A stretch of 64,000 bases of DNA. Origin: Rhyacophila brunnea. Its lineage: Eukaryota; Arthropoda; Insecta; Trichoptera; Rhyacophilidae. The translations under genes and the position numbers were made by a program. Location: the NCBI GenBank assembly GCA_022495005.1, contig JAGYXB010000610.1:1-64000 (forward strand), in the 5' to 3' direction. The notes below the pieces were generated by a model. The model had not been told where the DNA came from, made no database searches, and was given only the letters and a program-made list of their open reading frames with translations. This document shows, one piece after another, positions 1-12,534 of the stretch; positions within the stretch are counted from its first letter, which is position 1; every line of letters starts with the position of its first letter.

Positions 1-634
1 TAACTAAGGACAATGTTTCTGCATAGTGTTTTCTGCTAAGGAAATTTTAGTTATGACAAATGTTTCTGCATTCCGCTCTAACAGATTTCATTTAGTAAAA
101 TTAACATTTAAGAGTGCATGTTAAATAGCTTGAATGTATTTCCAATTTTACTAAGAATCAATTAACAGCAGCATGTGATTCTGACCGACGTTTTTTTTTT
201 AAATGACCAATATTGATACAAGTGTAATAAAATGGTAATATGGCTCATTTGTTAGGCAAGTAGGTAATACAAAGAATAATGAATATTGGTATAGATTGAT
301 CAACAATCTGGAGAATTACAAAATTAAATCAAATAATATTCAAGTATTAATTACCTAGAAGTTAAATAAGAGGTGAGGTGTTTCAATTAATGGTAATTTA
401 ATTTCTAAATGGTACAAAAACAAATTACACAATAAAATAAACATAAGACAACCGCTTTTTATTTAGTATTTCACCGCACTGTTTTTAATATTTCGTTTGA
501 TATAGCTATTAAAAAACATTTTAACATTTAATAACAAAACATTTTTTTTAAATATACCTAAAGCTTAAATTCAATATTCATCTTTTTATACACTCATTTT
601 TTGTTTTATTCATTACATGTTTGCTAAAGGCTTA
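1..634. other. AT-rich sequence, nothing recognised
   Basis: This stretch is AT-rich with homopolymer runs of A and T. I see no coding sequence, RNA gene or inverted repeat in it. It would lie in the putative long intron of the furin-like gene whose exon is at 35650-35823. Confidence 0.5.
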
Positions 635-1069
635 TTACATTGGCAGACGCGCAGCATCAACCCGATCCAACGATCCACGTCCACCGTCGTGGCCAACGTT
701 TTACACTATGTACCTATTTGCAATTACACGCAACGATTCAATCGCGTTGGTCCTTGTTTTTGATTGGTTTTAAAATAAACATAGTGTTGCTATTATTAAA
801 AATATATGTTGACCGAAAACTATTTATTCGTTAGATTGGTGGCTACACTGAACAGTATTCCCGCGCAAATTTACGTCAAAAGTTTGCTGTCAAATCTAGT
901 GGCCGGTGTTGGGATATCTTCGTACGTTCTCGGCAATCTCACCTTACTCACGATCGCTCCCGATCCTTGAAAACCACAGATTATTTCGGAGTTCCCTGTT
1001 GAAAACCATAGAGAATAGATTTTGACAGTCGTGGCAAACGATCGGACCAGACGCAATCTGCCAATGGAA
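635..1069 (+). mobile_element. Non-autonomous TIR element, family A copy 1
   Basis: The left end reads TTACATTGGCAGACG. The right end, reverse-complemented, reads TTCCATTGGCAGATTG, giving TIRs of roughly 14 bp. A second copy lies in opposite orientation at 22262-22704 and matches it over nearly the whole length, including the segment from the ACGATCCACG motif to the AGTGTTGCTATTATTAA-like segment. No transposase is encoded, so this is a MITE-type derivative of a DNA transposon. The target duplication is ambiguous: TTA-like bases lie at the edges but do not match cleanly, so the superfamily is unassigned. Short ORFs inside are chance readings. Confidence 0.75.
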
Positions 1070-1940
1070 TTTGAGAGTATGCAAAAATGTATTGCGAAAC
1101 CTAAACGGAGCATTTGGATCTCCACAGTGCACAGTAGATATATTTATTGTGCGCCTATATTATATTGACATCTACGTCATGGCGCTGTACGCGATTACAG
1201 TATTACGCCATTCACTTTTTGCATGCTGGCGGTATTGCAACTTGCAATGGTTTAATTTTAGAAACGACCGCAGTGACGTGTATGTTTCAATATAGAAGCC
1301 GCAGTTTATAAAAAGACTGCTTAGGTACGGCAAATCACAATAATGTAGTAACTTCAAAATTGGAACACATCAGTTCAATAATTACTGTAGAGTGAAGTCA
1401 GTAATCGCTAAAGTATTATACTATATTCAAAGTGTATGCCATCTAAAAACCTAGAACATATTTTGTTTAAATTTAAATCATACCATATTGTGAAATCATA
1501 ATATTATCGTCATGTATGAATAAATAACAAGTTATCGAGATCCTGACGAATCACATACTGCTGATAATCAGGTTGACCCGGAGCACATAAGAAGTGAATA
1601 GTGTATAGTCAATACAATGAATAAATAAACGCTGACAATGTTTTGACCGTCGCACAATGGACGCATCTTCATTTGGCCGGTTTATGAGGTATCCGGGTAA
1701 CAGAATCGTGAGCAGGTAGACAGGAAAGGAATGCGCAACACAGGTTTATAGATGCACTCATGTAAATTAAGCGATGCCCTCATAAAAAATATATAATATA
1801 TTGGAGACAGTGGTATTGTAACATTATTACTATTATCAATACTATAGATATGAAAGTATAAAATTTATCCATAATTTAGAGTAGTTATTATTAATAATGA
1901 GTTATAATTAATGAGTTTTGCACTATTCCGTGTGATTCAC
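1070..1940. other. No recognisable feature
   Basis: Unique-looking AT-rich sequence. Short ORFs on both strands have no recognisable product and overlap one another in different frames. No repeat with a partner elsewhere in the window was noticed. Confidence 0.4.
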
Positions 1941-2484
1941 GTTAAGGCTTCGGCCACATAGGCAGGTGCTTCGCTAGTCCTGAGCTAGATGCTATGTTTG
2001 TCTACTAAAAACACTAATGCCACATTGCACGCTACGTGCTTAGGTACAAATTCATTTGAGATTTGGGAGCGCTAAAGTCAACAACGATATGTCACTCTCA
2101 AAACTAACCAGAAAGCTACTTCTCACAGAGAATTTAAGTTTAAAATTTCAAAAGTCGCAAATTCTAACTTGTCGGGTGCATAATGTCAATTCATCCCATG
2201 CGTCATTATTCATAACCTCAAAATATACGGTGTTTGACGTTTGTCATACTGAAGAAACATCTGCCATATTTGCATAATCCATAAACAATGGCAAAATCAC
2301 TAGGTGACAAAATAAAAATAACCAACACGTTTGTTCGCCGGGAGACTCACGAGGTGACTCATAATCACGTAGCGAGGCGCGAAGCGTGCAGTGTGGCCAT
2401 TGCGATATAATAATGTGCGTTCGTTCGCTAGGATATGTCACCACCACGTAGCCACCAAGCAAGCCTATATGGCCTTAGCCTAAG
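1941..2484. mobile_element. Candidate TIR element with inner inverted repeats
   Basis: The left edge TAAGGCTTCGGCCACATAGG and the reverse complement of the right edge, TTAGGCTAAGGCCATATAGG, match at about 17 of 21 positions. A second inverted match lies further in: GCCACATTGCACGC near 2021 against a GTGCAGTGTGGC segment near 2388. The interior has no coding capacity. TIRs plus subterminal inverted repeats suggest an old MITE. No convincing target duplication was found, and no second copy is present in this window. Confidence 0.5.
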
Positions 2485-4879
2485 TGTACCGGGTTTCTTC
2501 TTTCAGCATATTCATGAATTCATGCTCTATGTTTATCTACATAATAATGTTAGGTATATAATATAATTGGCAAAGTAATAAGCCAGGCAACTATACCTAC
2601 AATAGATATATTGTCGAAGCTCGGGTAACATAACTAAAACCAAATATAATTATAGTACAGTTGGATACACTGTATGTGTATACGGTCATTATTAACTTAC
2701 TTATTAAATTATATACCTACCATACAGCTATGTTGGTTTAAATTGAAGTTTATTCAGGTCCAAGTTATTGTCCAAAAAGACAAAATTCCGGGTATTTAAC
2801 GTGGCCGTGAAACCAATTGCTCTGTATAGGTGTGAAAACTGTCTCTAACGGAGAAACAAGACAAAGCTATGTATTCGAAAAAAATTCCGTACAAATGTAC
2901 AAATGCTGAGTTCTGCGAAAAATTTAAGCCCGATAGTCAATGAATGTCTTGAGGGCGCGAAGACTCAGATGGGCCAGTCACATTGTTACATGCGACAGAT
3001 CTAGATCTCTCCATAAATTATATGAAGGAACCCCTGTAGGCACTTAGCCCCTGGACCCCGGAGGAGATAGGCGGATAACATCAAAAGAGACACAGATAGG
3101 CTAAGTGTGATCGACTGGAGATAGAAAGCTCGGGATATAGAATCCTAAATAAGTTAGTAATCAATATTACTGTATAAACATACAGAAATGTAATACTAAG
3201 CTAATGATGTCCCCAGTAGAGGTGTGCTAACAATGCAAGGTGGTAAGAAATAATAAGAAGGAAAACTGTGGAAATAGTCAAAACAATCTTATTTTCTATT
3301 ATTTATGACTAGTTTATGGTACATAGCTATTCTTTTGGCTCCTCTCCGATGCCTGATGAGTGATGGGTAAAACTTGGTCCCAGAAATGGATTTAAATTGC
3401 GCAGAACATGAAAATTGAAGTCGGCCAAGAAGAAGAAGAAAAGTAAGAATGGAGAATTGTTGTGTCCATGATTGATGAAGTATAAGTAAATATTGCATAG
3501 GACGGTGAAATAAGAAAACATTTATTTAACATTATTGAACTCTTTTATTTGTTTATAAGTCATCACTCGTCTTATTTGAGATTAATTTTATTACACACTT
3601 TCGATAAATAAAAGCAGGAGAGGAGCGAAATTAGCTCGTATTTCTTGTCACGATAAAAGCCAATATTGTGTAAATCAACAATAATGTGATAAATATAATC
3701 GTTTGAAACCGTCGGGTAAAACAAACAAAAACCAATCGAACAAACAACATAATCATTTTAAAAGTCATATGTGTTGGCAATTTTTCAAATGATATCAACC
3801 TTTCTGTCGATATGTTGATGACTTGTTTTGAAACATTGGACATTTCTACAGAAAGATATAGTTTTTCTATTCTGTTGATATTCCATACTAAATAATAATA
3901 TACGTTTGCATTGTTTACTTTAAGCCTTAAGCCTTGGAGAAAATTAGTGAAATTGATACAAATATTAATTGTTATTTATATAGACTAAATATTTATGAAA
4001 GATTTGTCACAGCACTGTCAATAGACTGGTGGATGTTTTGGAGGACAAGTGCAACAATTCAAGGTTGAGAAAAAAAATATCCTGTATAATAATTAGCCAT
4101 TAACCTTTAATAGAAGACAATCAATGAACATCTCTAGTCGTCTAGTGATACCAAAGAGTAACAAATCGTAAGAGAAGCCGTGGAATCAAGTTCCCTGTTT
4201 AAATAAAAACAAAGAATGCCTATATAAAAGCGAAGCACTTTTGCCATATTCTTGGCAACAGTAAAAAGTAAATCCCCTGTCTTCTACTTACCACGTATGC
4301 TAATATTTGTTAGGTAGGTATATCTAACAAATGACAAACCAGTGAAATTAGTAATTACTAATTACATATCAATTCAAATAATCATTTGATGGATTCCTGG
4401 AATTTATAAATTAATTTACTATCCATTCAAGAGTTCATAACGGGTTAGGTACGTGTTAAAGTTAAACAGTACATGAGTATACAATCAAAGACCAATAGAA
4501 ATTTCAACATAATATAATATCATACATTAACATGTCATATACCTACACAGTAAATTTTAATTATCAATAAACTTATACACTTATTTATGTATGTATGTTA
4601 ATAATAAAAATAATAATCGTAAACAGGGGTCGAATTATTATTAATAAATGAGAAATATAGTTTTTCACGGTGACGGTGGTCACGGTTTTGGTGAAACAGA
4701 ACATCGAAAGACTGAAAGCTTTCGAAATGTGGCGACATATGATGAGAATTTCCCTAGTCAATTCATTTCAAAACGAGTCAATTAGCTAGCCTAGAGAATT
4801 ATAGCTAAAATCAAATACAAAATTTTCCGCAATGCGAATTATGTATGTTTTACTTCGGTTCATAATGCAAGGAAGGATA
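2485..4879. other. Intergenic or intronic sequence without features
   Basis: AT-rich sequence. The longest ORF (minus, 3631-3843) is hydrophobic and resembles no family I know; I treat it as chance. No repeat partner in the window was noticed. Confidence 0.4.
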
Positions 4880-5298
4880 ATGGGAGTAAAGCGTCGATGA
4901 AATTAATATACTTTACAAGCTACAAGCCGGCGAATTTACAATCTGCCCTAAACTCGCTCAGTGTCATCATCGAAAGCTAACAAACAGATTGTAAACAGTC
5001 TACCGAGAAAAGTTGAAAGCCGGGCTACTTTAATCGCTACTCGCTGGCGTGTGGGCCGATCTTCGTCTGCGCAGTAAAGAGGTAGTGGCGAACCTGCCGG
5101 TAAAAAAAAACGAACTACTCAATACGTCCTGTCAAATAGTACCAAAAATACGGTTTCAACTCGCTAGCTTGTTGGCTTATGAGCGAGTGGAAAGTTTTGT
5201 GTGTCATCACAATCGCACTGGCTGACTCGCCCGATTTTAAACTCGCCGACTAGCAGCTTGTAAAGTAGCTCAATGTCATCGACGCTTAAGCAGGAGTA
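4880..5298. repeat. Foldback candidate with divergent inverted arms
   Basis: The left arm (about 4880-4975) and right arm (about 5205-5298) are inverted copies. GCGTCGATGAAATTAATATA on the left corresponds to GCGTCGATGACATTGAGCTA read from the right arm. The match continues through CTTTACAAGCT, a CGGCGA segment and a GTGTCATCATCG-like stretch. About 230 bp of moderately GC-rich sequence separates the arms. It may be an old foldback transposon or an inverted duplication. The ends are not sharp and no target duplication is visible. Confidence 0.5.
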
Positions 5299-6596
5299 GA
5301 TTCTCTTGGCTACACAAACTTCGTAAGTGGTGTAATGTGCAATGCGTTGGTGATGCGATATGACTGACCTGGTAAGTAAAGTTACTGCAATTGCGTCACC
5401 AACATACAATAGAAGATGGCGCCAAGAGAAGGAGTACGCTTTTTAACATGCAAAATCACAATATTAACGTGTAGGCAGTATCAGAAGAGGAAAAGGTCTG
5501 TAAAGAAATAAACGCAGATTTGAAATAATGTCCCTTTTTACAATGTAAATTGCAGGACTTGTAGGTCGATTTAATTTTTCTGCAGCCATTATGCAGCAAT
5601 GGTTAATCTTCCTTCGTGTTATACTTATACTATTTCGTCACTTCAGTGTTTCTGAAACATTACAAGTCAAACATGAAGGGTACTCTTTTTAGGAAACTGT
5701 CAATTTTTAATGGAATAAGATAAATTATGTGGATTAAATATCATGTATATTGTACCATCTAATCATCAGCCAAATGCCGATGTGACCTACTAGGAAATGG
5801 CTCACTGGCAGAACCAGTCCAACTAATCAAATTTAAACATTTATGCTTAAATACAACTAAATAATAATATTATTTCATATTATACTTAAGCTAACTCCCA
5901 GATATACGACCACCGGAGTCAATATAGTAATAGCTTATGTCAATACCTACATACGTACATATAATTATGGATGGCCACGAATCATGATAAATAAATAATA
6001 ATTATTGTACCTTTTATAGGTTTATTAATATAATATAATTGATCTTAGTGATTCAGGACTAATGCGCTGGGGAAATTATTTCCATTATTAGTATTAAAAC
6101 CATATCCGGATTTAAATATAAACTATACATGATAGAGCTTAGCTAGGGACGCACATTATTTGTGGGCTATAGGTACAATAATTTATAAATAATGTTCGTC
6201 AAAAGAAAATACATTGCTTTCGGTCATTCAACAGATTCACGTGCACGTCTTTTTGTCCATTGGGACTCAAATGGAAGAGCTTTTTTTAAATAGCATACAT
6301 TTGTAATTGTTTTGTCATAAACAAACCAGAGTAATCGTTATTGCTGTCTTAATAAAACTTTTTTTTATTCAAGGAATGTAGCATTCTTTATAGAATTTGA
6401 AAAAACTTCAGATATAAATCTTGAAGCGCTTAACAAATTGCGTCAATTTTCGACAAACGGCTTTCGTGGATTATTCGTTGAATAAAAAAATAGTTTATTA
6501 AATTATTAGCAAGTGCGAGTACGTTATAGTACGTTTGGAGAGATCCTGATGTCGACTAGCAATAAAATTATAAGTAAGTAATAAACCTGCTTATAT
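5299..6596. other. No recognisable feature
   Basis: AT-rich sequence. An ATTCGTTGAATAAAAAAA motif at about 6473-6490 recurs at about 6868-6886, so a short local duplication exists. Nothing coding was recognised. Confidence 0.35.
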
Positions 6597-6805
6597 GCAT
6601 CCGCAGGAATCGAACCTGCATCTCTCGGGTATCGCGCCCACGCACATAGACCACTATGCTACAGGAGTCATACTTAATTGCGACAAATTTTAACTAATAG
6701 CTTTTAGTACTCTCTGAAGCGTTTTTCAAATTGAGCTTTCCTGCGGGGGGTGTAGTACTTTTTCCAAAAAGATTTTTTCTATTGGTTATAGTATATTTTC
6801 TCAGA
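6597..6805 (-). repeat. tRNA-like SINE-type repeat, copy 1
   Basis: On the minus strand, positions 6668-6597 resemble a tRNA head: a box A-like TAGCATAGTGGT and a box B GGTTCGATTCC spaced as in an internal Pol III promoter, followed by CTGCGG that pairs with the T-stem. Upstream on the same strand (up to 6805) the sequence matches the element at 40310-40635, including a GAGAAAATATACTATAACCA-like start. A functional tRNA is unlikely because the anticodon arm and acceptor stem are not convincing. The likely call is a tRNA-derived SINE fragment. Confidence 0.6.
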
Positions 6806-9497
6806 AGTGTTTTCAAAAGTATGTATTTTCAATAATTAGAATGTTACATTCTTAAATCTTGTGAATTATTCGTTGAATAAAAAAAATATTTAATTTATTT
6901 AGTAGGTACTGGTTAATTTCGTTGTAATTAGATAGAAGATAGAACACATGTGGCTAAATTGGTGTTGTATTTTTTCTAAAATATTTTCTAGTAGGTATAT
7001 ACAGAATGTGTTTTCAAATACTGTAGCTTGACTAACTTTTAGTTTCTTTAAAATTCCAGAGAATCCGGAAGTTTGGCAACCCTAGTGAGCTACGTAACTT
7101 ATACTTATAAGCATAGAGGTGTTAAATAAAAAGAGGGGCAAGGAATCGGTTTTCTCATACAACTGAATGAAGCAGGCCAACAATAGCTGACAACTTACGA
7201 GAAATAGCCGACGCGATAAAAAAAAAATGCAGGGCATCGCGGAGGATTTACTTTGGTCATTATAACGTACCCATATAATATAACGTTAGTGTGAAAATTT
7301 TGTCGCAAATTGTTTACCAGCCTGCCTCACCATACCTATTCAACATACTTGCCTGCTTCACCATACTTTCATATAACCTGCCGCCCCTAGTTTATAAGAA
7401 TCGTTTAATATTCCTAATATTTTTTTTTGTTGAAACGTTTGCCAATATAATGTAATCGTAAGCATACAAACTTTATAAAATAGTAGAGACGTCTTCACGT
7501 CATATCAAAAAGTCTGGCATGTCCCTAATTATGGTAGTAGGGCCACAAAATCCGCATAATATTTGAACGTGTCCCTGATTAGAATAACATGAAATCACAC
7601 GGAAATACGGAGAATTTAAGTCAGTAGATACGCGCCTTTCTGACACTGACACGGTAATAAAAAAAAGGGAAAATATGCTTTACGAAAGACGTTCAAAAGC
7701 AGAGATTCAATGAAAACCTGTTCTTGATTAATCCCAAGAGCTTCCGGCTTCACAAAATTCGATAATATGGTAATGGCGACCCGAATACTAACTAAGGTGG
7801 GCCAAAGAAAAGTTTTTTACTCGCATAGAAAAACGTGAAGCCGACGTACTACCGTATTCAAATTTTTCATAAAGAGGTTTATCGATTTAGTGGGCAGATT
7901 GACAGGAAAGAAGTTGTGTTTGGAATTTTATATTTTTGAAAGGATGCTGCGTTATCCGTAATCCGTTTGATCATATTACGTATTCTTTCTAAAAGTTTTC
8001 AGCGCAAGAAAGATGTCAATTAACTAAGGTAGTGATTCCCAACCGGGTCCGCGAGACTCCACGAGAATTCGCAAAATTTAAAACATCAAAGAAATTTGCG
8101 AATTGAATAAAAAGAGTTTAACGGTACCTATGTTTAAACAATTACGTAGTTTAAAGTTAAAATCGAGGAATCCAATTGTCAGAAAAGACTTAATTACACC
8201 GGCAGATTCTCACGCCGATCGTCTGCCCCGACCGTAAAATTGGAGTCATGGCCAAAATAGAATAATAGGCCATCCATGGACTGAAACCGTATGCGGTTTC
8301 GAACCGTGTACCATACTAATTTTATCTTTTCTGTTCATGGAAATATATTATAAATTTAAATTAAATATTATTTTTCGTTCACGACTCAATCGACGATAGA
8401 TGATGGTTAAGCGCGAAATATATTATGGTGCATGTCGTCTACTAGCACGTGCCCTCACAGTATGCTGCAGCTACAGGAAAAAATGGGTAATGTCGTTTTT
8501 CTTGATGTTTAAAATGTTATTAGACTGATGCTTCCATCTCGTAATACATTTTGAACCTTTAAACGAACATTGTCAGTTAGCAAAATCTACCGAAATCACC
8601 AGAACAAAAATGAGGTCACGTCACGTTGAACTGTACTGCATCGACACCTGCATGACTCAATGAACGTTTTTATCATCTTCTACATGCCTTTTTTTGTTTT
8701 GTTTTTAGCGGTTGGCACTATGTATTTTCTATAAGAATGTTGTCTATTATCTATGGTCTGCAGGTTGGGTTCTGTTCGAAATATTATCTATGGATGTCAT
8801 ATCGCAAGTAATATTAACGTATGCACAAGTAGAAATTGTTCTCGGTAACCGCCGACATAACTATCACCGATCGTCAAGTTATGCGCGAAATACAGGAATT
8901 GTTTTATTTCAGCCGTGACTTCGGAAACAATAAAAAAAGACATTTCACGATCGGGGGCTATCGGAGCTGACTATCGGGGCACAAGATTAGCTTGACAATC
9001 TGCGGTTGTAATTTCAGTTTAATAACGTCACCGCCTACTACGCACTGTTAATTTTGTTTGTGTCAACGCGTTAAAATTACAGTTACAGCACAGTAAAATA
9101 ATAATTATTATCCCATCAAAAATTTCACCTACGAAATTCACTCGAATTTAGAACATGCGCATTTCTCTCATCAGTTAATACGATTTTCGAATTACCTCCC
9201 ACGAAAAATTCTCACCGTGCTCAGAACGCTAAATAGTGATATCTGAATTCAAAAGTTTTACTACAATCAAAAAACTATATCACATTTCAAATACGTGTGA
9301 TTTAATTAAAATACCTAAATACTAACGAATGATGAAAACTATGAGAGTTTCTTTTGTGGACACGATTGATAAAATACTTTTCAAGTTATACTTCTTTTAG
9401 AGCTGCGCGCGTACACCGTTACAAAAGTGCGCGACAATATGAAGTTAGCTGCGAATCAGTCAGCCGTATACAAACGCAAGTTTGATACTAGAATTGT
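6806..9497. other. Mostly featureless, with isolated transposon ends
   Basis: Position 7072-7082 carries GGCAACCCTA, the end signature of the hAT-type elements at 37890 and 47609, but no partner left end was found. Position 8033-8060 carries AGTGATTCCCAACCGGGTCC, typical of one end of a hAT-type element, again without a partner. These are probably remnants. The ORF at 8712-8918 has no recognisable product. Confidence 0.4.
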
Positions 9498-9775
9498 TGT
9501 TGGCCATTTGCAATTCTTTACGTAAACAAACGATTAAATGTCAGAGTGACAGTTGATACTTTAAAAATAAAAACAACGAGAAATAATTATATAATTTAGT
9601 AATATAAGTTAAAGTGTATGGAAATAAACCAATGGCGCTACAAAAAGCGGCCCCTTTTCTTGAGTGAGTAATTTAACAGGATAATTGAGCTAGTCGAAGA
9701 ATCTAGGTTATCACAAGTTTTGTTTTTGTTTTGTTACGCCAAAGAACAGAAAGTACACACACCGATTTTTGGTAT
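9498..9775 (+). repeat. Dispersed repeat family B, copy 1
   Basis: About 280 bp is repeated in the same orientation at 42174-42470. Matching blocks include AACAAACGATTAAA, GTCAGAGTGACAGTTG, ATAAAAACAACGAGAAA and TTTGTTTTTGTTTTGTTACG. I see no TIRs, tRNA promoter or coding sequence, so the class of element is unknown. Confidence 0.7.
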
Positions 9776-10144
9776 TATAGCCTACGTTACCCCTTGGATC
9801 CTGATATAAATAACAATGTTGGGCTGTTCTTCAAAAGATATTATTCAAAAATATGTTGATAAATCAAAAGAATCCATATCACCGTTCATATTATCTTTGA
9901 CGTGATGTTCGCCTTTTCTAGTAGACTAGTAGAGCGTGGGCCGTAGAATGTAGGTAGATAATAATATTGTCTTTACGAGGCAAATGAGTACCTACACAAA
10001 AACCAGACCTGCGATAACGTAATAATAATAATAAAGGATAAGGCTTCTATTTGTAAAACATCACCGACGATTCTTATCTTTCGGCCAATATACTTAAAGC
10101 ACACATTGCAATACTTCCTTCTAGCACTGACATGTGTCGATAAC

Positions 10145-10815
10145 CAGTGAATCAGGGAACTCAGAAATGAGTCGTATAGTTTCTATATACGATAAATCCA
10201 CTTTTGGTCAAAATTGAGATAATGATGACATTTTTTTCTACCGCCAGCGCTCCACAATTTGGTTCAGTTGATCGGTTCCTAAAGGCTATAAATTCATATG
10301 AAAAGAGAGTTTCAAAATCATGATGAATTCCTATTGGCGATAAATCCACAGTGCGGTTTGTTCCAAAGGCCGATAAGTCCATGCGACCTTGTAGACAGCT
10401 AATTAGTGAATATTTGTATAAAAACAACACACCACCATAATATAAATTCAATCATATGTTTTCATAATAAAAAATAGTATTAAATGAAAATATTTAGTTT
10501 GCCAACATATCATCAAAGTGGACTTATCGTATATAGGAACTATACGACTCAAATAATGGGAACTGAAATACATAACGGGTAAGGCGGTAGCCTTACACAC
10601 GTGTCAAGAATACGTTTTACGTCGAATACTGAAAACTGCTCTCGGTTTATGCATTTACGCTCATTTAATGTTGGCGTATTACACACACTTAGCACGTGCA
10701 TAATGCGCCCTTCATTTTTGTAGGACACTCACACATTCAAAACCCTGCATCAATATGCGCCGTATTGAATATAGCCTATCGGTATTCTTTTATTATCTAT
10801 TCTGTGCAGTGAATA
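10145..10815 (+). repeat. Dispersed repeat family C, copy 1, interrupted by a MITE
   Basis: The segments flanking the inserted MITE (10145-10168 and 10551-10815) match the reverse complement of 19885-20172. Shared blocks include TTACACACGTGTCAAGAATA, ATACGTTTTACGTCGAATAC, CTCTCGGTTTATGCATTTAC and the GTATTGAATATAG segment near 10762. The second copy lacks the MITE and so shows the empty site. The nature of family C is unknown; no coding sequence or TIR is evident. Confidence 0.75.
10169..10550. mobile_element. MITE with 36-bp TIR and identifiable empty site
   Basis: The ends GAGTCGTATAGTTTCTATAT and, reverse-complemented, GAGTCGTATAGTTCCTATAT continue as near-identical TIRs to about 36 bp with two mismatches. 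AAAT lies immediately on both sides (10165-10168 and 10551-10554). The family C copy at 19885-20172 contains a single ATTT (20152-20155, reverse complement) at the corresponding place, so the insertion and 4-bp duplication can be read directly. The same data also allow a 2-bp AA duplication if the element begins with TGAGTC. The interior repeats a GATAARTCCA motif several times, possibly a transposase-binding site. No protein is encoded. Confidence 0.85.
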
Positions 10816-12200
10816 CACTTAATTACTACTAACTAACTACGTAAACTACATTTAATTTTGTCGTATCGTTATAATACCGGGTACATGTAAATTGTACGCA
10901 TTTTCTTCTCATTTCAACCTTTTTTTAACATTTCACCGTAGCACAGTTCACCGTGAGCTTACTTATCGAAAAGATATGACCATATACTATACGGTCACCT
11001 CTATACCACTGAGATGAAAATACGCGTTGTTCTGTATTGACATACCTGTTTCTACTGTCTTTTCCTTGTATTTTCGTAGTTTTTATTACGTATTTTGTAA
11101 TTGTGTTACCTAGCTACAAGTTGAAAATTTATAGCAATATCATAATGTCATTAGAACCATCTATTTTAACTTGGCAATAATCACCATCCAGAGTTGCTAA
11201 TTTCGCTCGACTTCGTTATACGTGTCTTGACCGTGTTTTAAATTGTTTCGTTATAGGCCACTGCCTTGTTCCGTAGATTTACTATGATGTATTACTATGT
11301 ATGAATACTGTAGGTGACGCAATCTAGGGTGCCGATATTGGCCTCTTAAAGACAGGCACGTATCGTATGGACTTACGATCCTAGTGTGTAGGTACCTACC
11401 TATTGTTTTTTTGAGTAACGTATCGTTTACCTCTTTCGCGGGCGTGTAAAGAGCCTCCACGCTGGTGTCCCGTAGAAACGGTGACAACTACTACCACCGG
11501 CCAATCTTTACCATACGGGAACTTCAAACAGTGAAATGCAAAGCATGGAGCACCTTTTTCCATGCAAGGCTTGCCCTGTAAGCTGCAATTTCGACGAGAT
11601 CCTACAGGCCGAGGAAAATGGTGTTGCCTTCGCCAACTTCTGGAGCGAAACATTGTAGCTATTGAAGACCCGACACGAAGAAGAACTCTTTCGAACAGGC
11701 AATCTTCGTCGCGAGTTTCTTTTCACATTGTGACGTGTTAACTTGCCCTTGAAAATGGCTCTCTACAGCACAACATAGTAGACATCTGTATACAACCATA
11801 AACAACGATAAGACAAGATGTTCTTCATTCTCTGACCTTTAGCGACTCGCGTTGATAAAAATTGCGTCAGAAGTATTAATATTCCCCGCCATTTTGTTAG
11901 AAAACCGAATCGTCTGATGCAAAATAAAGAGTTTGCGTGTCTATGCGAATCAATTCGCTTAATTTAGAACTCAACGGGTCAAACGATTGATAACTGGGTA
12001 GAAAAATATAATAAATTAATGATATGAGTCTACGAACTGCAAGGTGGTGACTTCAATAATAATGATTGGATTTAATGTGTTATAAATTTGTATAGATTAG
12101 TTTCAATCACGAAACGTTGAAATTTCAATCAGTAAAGGTGCTACAGTAACTTCAATATTAATGAAAATTATATTATTTTTATTACTGGATATACATACCT
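10816..12200. other. No recognisable feature
   Basis: Positions 11400-11740 are relatively GC-rich with overlapping short minus-strand ORFs, none of which I recognise. The remainder is AT-rich. The GC-rich block could be an old coding remnant or a regulatory segment; nothing in it decides. Confidence 0.35.
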
Positions 12201-12433
12201 ACACTCGCGGTGGCCGCGCGGCTTAAGCGTTGGACTATAACGCTGTGTGTCCCAGGTTCGAATCCTGGGTCTGGCAAGTACACATATTGTTTTTCAATTT
12301 GTGTCTGTCAGGGTATGGACCCAATAGGTTGAGCAAGTGGCTGACATCCATTTCTCGTAAAAAACAAAATCTGTTAATACAAACCTCTACTCTGTGGAGG
12401 CCCATATGATCCTATCAGGATCGGACATGGTCG
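12201..12433 (+). mobile_element. tRNA-Ser-like SINE, copy 1
   Basis: The head carries GGTGGCCGCGCGGCTTAAGC, close to the D-arm and box A of a serine tRNA. After a degenerate anticodon region comes CCCAGGTTCGAATCCTGGG, a perfect T-stem and box B. The tRNA-unrelated body follows (AAGTACACATATTGTTTTTC onward) and ends near GGATCGGACATGGTCG. Two further copies lie at 20755-20991 and 45767-45987. The body contains two small hairpins, CCTCTACTCTGTGGAGG and GATCCTATCAGGATC. No target duplication is obvious for this copy. LINE-derived sequence follows about 100 bp downstream. Confidence 0.88.
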
Positions 12434-12534
12434 AAAGAAAAAATGGAGCTCTGTCACATCCCCCCCCCCCCCACCTCACCCCCCAATTATCTGCAATTTA
12501 TTCCAAACATAAACTCTGCCATCACTCTTGCCAG

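Noticed and set aside
6597..6668. Functional tRNA gene on the minus strand
   Set aside because: Box A and box B are present, but stems other than the T-arm are not convincing and the segment is part of a repeat also found near 40310-40635.
12201..12272. Functional serine tRNA gene
   Set aside because: The anticodon arm is degenerate, the acceptor stem does not pair, and the sequence recurs with a tRNA-unrelated body in three places; it is a SINE head.
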